DNA from: Eriocheir sinensis | Taxonomy: Eukaryota > Arthropoda > Malacostraca > Decapoda > Varunidae | Length of the DNA stretch: 64,000 bases | Direction of reading: 5' to 3' | NCBI RefSeq assembly: GCF_024679095.1 | Contig: NW_026111294.1 | Coordinates: 124,001 to 188,000 of the forward strand | Shown here: in pieces, positions 61,701-64,000 of the stretch | How positions within the stretch are numbered: the stretch's first letter is position 1 | Layout of the letters: every line of letters starts with the position of its first letter | Position numbers and translations under genes: made by a program | Notes under the pieces: model-generated | What the model was told of the DNA's origin: nothing | The model's database searches: none | What the model saw: only the letters and a program-made list of their open reading frames with translations

Positions 61701-64000
61701 GCACACACACAACAACAGACACCACCGCCAGGCACACACACAACAACAAACACCACAGATGGGCACACACACAACAACAGACACCACCGCCGGGCACACA
61801 CACACAACAACAGACACCACCCCCGGCACACACACACAACAACAGACACCACCGCCGGGCACACACACAAAAACAGACACATCCGCCGGGCACACGCACA
61901 CACCACAACAGACACACCCGCCGGGCACACACACACAACAACAGACACCACCGCCGGGCACACACACACAACAACAGACACCACCGCCGGGCACACACAC
62001 ACAACAACAGACACCACCGCCGGGCACACACACACAACAACACACACCCCCGCGGCACACTCACACACAACAACACACAACACCGCCTGTCACACACACA
62101 CAACAACAGACACCACCGCCAAGCACACACACACAACAACAGACACCACCGCCGGGCACACACACTAAACAACAGACACCACCGCTGGCACACACACACA
62201 ACAACAGACACCACCGCCGGGCACACACACAACAACAGACACCACCGCTGACACACACACACAGCAACAGACACCACCAAGCACACACACACAACAACAG
62301 ACACCACCGCCGGGCACACACACACAACAACAGACACCACCGCCGGGCACACACACACAACAACAGACACCACCACCCAGCACACACACACAACAACAGA
62401 CACCACCGCCATGCCCACACACACAACAACAGACACCACCGCTGGCACACACACAAAAACAAACACCATCGCCGCACACACCCACACAACAACAGACACC
62501 ACCGCCAGGCACACACACCCAAAAACACACACCACTGCCGGGCACACACAACCACAGACACCACCGCCGGCCACACCCACACAACAACACACACCACCGC
62601 CGGTCACAAAAACACAACAACAGACACCCCCGCACGTCACAAACACACAACACCAGACACCACCGCCGGTCACACACACACAACAACAGACACCACCGCC
62701 AAGCACACACACACAACAACAGACACCACCGCCGGGCACACACACACAACAACAGACACCACCGCCGGGCACACACACACAACAACAGACACCACCGCCA
62801 GGCACACACACAACAACAGACACCACCGCCTGGCACACACACACAACAACAGACACCACTGCACACACACACAACAACAGACACCACCGCCACACACACA
62901 CAACAACAGACACCACCGCACACAAACACAACAACACACACCTCCGCCGTGCATACACAAACAACAGACACCACCGCCGGGCACACACACACAACAACAG
63001 ACACCACCGCACTCACACACAACAACATACACCACCGCCGACACACACACACAACAACAGACACCACCGCCGGGCACACACACACAACAACAGACACCAC
63101 CGCAGAGCACACACACACAACAACAGACACCACCGCTGGGCACACACACAACAACAGACACCCCCGCCGGTCACACACACACAACAACAGACACCACCAG
63201 GTGGCACACACACACAGCAACAGACACCACCGCCGGGCACACACACACAACAACAGACACCACCGCCGCGCACACAAACACAACAACAGAGCACACACAC
63301 ACAACAACAGACACCACCGCCGGGGCACACACACAACAACAGACACCACCGCCGGTCACACACACACAACAACAGACACCACCGCCGGGCACACACACAC
63401 AACAACAGACACCACCGCCGGGCACACACACAACAACAGACACCACCGCCGTGCACACACACACAACAACAGACACCACCGCCGGGCACACACACACAAC
63501 AACAGACACCACCGCTGGGCACACACAAACAGCAACAGACACCACCGCACACACACACACAACAACAGACACCACCGCCGGCACACACACAACAACAGAC
63601 ACCACTGCCAAACACACACACAACAACAGACACCACCGCCGGGCATTCACACACATCAACAGACACCACCGCCGGGCACACACACACAACAACAGACACC
63701 ACCGCCGGCCACACACACACACAAACAGACACCACCGCCGGCCACACACACACAACAACAGACACTACCGCCGGGCACACGCACACACAACAACAGACAC
63801 GACCGCCGGACACACACACACACAACAACAGACACCACCGCCGGGCACACACACACTACAACAAACACCACCGCCGGGCACACACACACAACAACAGACA
63901 CCACCGCCGGGTATACACACACAACAACAGACACCATCACCGGGCACACACACACAACAACAGACACCACCGCTTGGCACACACACAGAACAACAGACAC

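Larger units (their letters stand above)
11619..64000 (+). repeat. 52-kb satellite array, ~33-bp CA-rich unit
   Basis: The whole interval is tandem repeat without interruption by unique sequence or a recognisable transposon. The commonest unit is 33 bp: a CA dinucleotide run, CAACAACAG, then ACACCACCGCCGGG. By count it has 15 C, 13 A, 5 G and no T. Length classes differ by CA pairs (31, 33, 35 bp), by loss of one G from GGG, or by loss of a CCG triplet. About 1,600 units are present, from 52,382 bp divided by 33. Since stop codons need T on one strand or A on the other, all six frames are open by default. In-frame 33-bp units give 11-residue peptide repeats such as THTQQQTPPPG on the + strand and CVPGGGVCCCV on the - strand, and unit-length changes simply switch frames. 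I see no promoter, splice or codon signature of a gene. The array continues past the window end. Confidence 0.97.

Noticed and set aside
11619..64000. Possible CRISPR array, because of regular ~33-bp periodicity
   Set aside because: No unique spacers lie between the repeats. The whole period is repeated sequence, unit length varies with CA number, and the context is eukaryotic.

Overview
This is eukaryotic, gene-poor DNA. I find no intact protein-coding gene and no bona fide RNA gene. The most likely source is an arthropod, and within that a decapod crustacean such as a crab. This rests on the style of the sequence: tRNA-derived SINEs, decayed hAT elements, long CT, GA and GAA tracts, and a huge CA-rich satellite. 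Part of it (11.1-11.6 kb) is recognition from memory of repeats common in decapod genomes, so the taxonomic call is tentative.

Positions 1-11,605 are ordinary repeat-rich intergenic sequence. In order they hold: a tRNA-like SINE fragment at the left edge; a strong G-quadruplex motif next to a 95-bp CT tract; a nest of two DNA transposons at 3,114-5,472; a 70-bp GA tract; a ~1.25-kb segment bounded by inverted repeats that contains a near-perfect fold-back hairpin; two related SINE copies; a 23-bp minisatellite; a two-copy ~95-bp duplication; a complete SINE with target-site duplications; a GAA-rich purine tract; and unassigned sequence up to a 13-N assembly gap.

The transposon nest is the only place with recognisable protein-coding ancestry. 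A 2.1-kb Buster-type hAT element carries a broken ZBED5/FAM200-like transposase. It sits inside a ~0.2-kb non-autonomous element, and both layers still have 8-bp target-site duplications.

Positions 11,619-64,000, 82% of the window and running off its end, are one tandem satellite array. Its unit is about 33 bp: a CA run, then CAACAACAG, then ACACCACCGCCGGG. I estimate about 1,600 copies. The consensus has no T on the given strand. No stop codon can therefore form in any of the six frames, and this alone explains the reading frames of several hundred to 2,000 codons that cover both strands. They are not genes. The array has larger-scale structure: a ~3.5-kb block at 17.7-21.3 kb recurs at 23.8-27.4 kb, and each block contains an older internal duplication of about 0.9-1.0 kb. 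Diverged unit types (AGAAC, AATAAA and others) recur at scattered sites. The commonest point variants look like decay of the two CpG sites in the unit, which suggests germline methylation.

I found no operon, defence system, CRISPR array or other multi-gene system. The novelty is the satellite itself: its composition, its layered duplication history and its unresolved junction with unique sequence.
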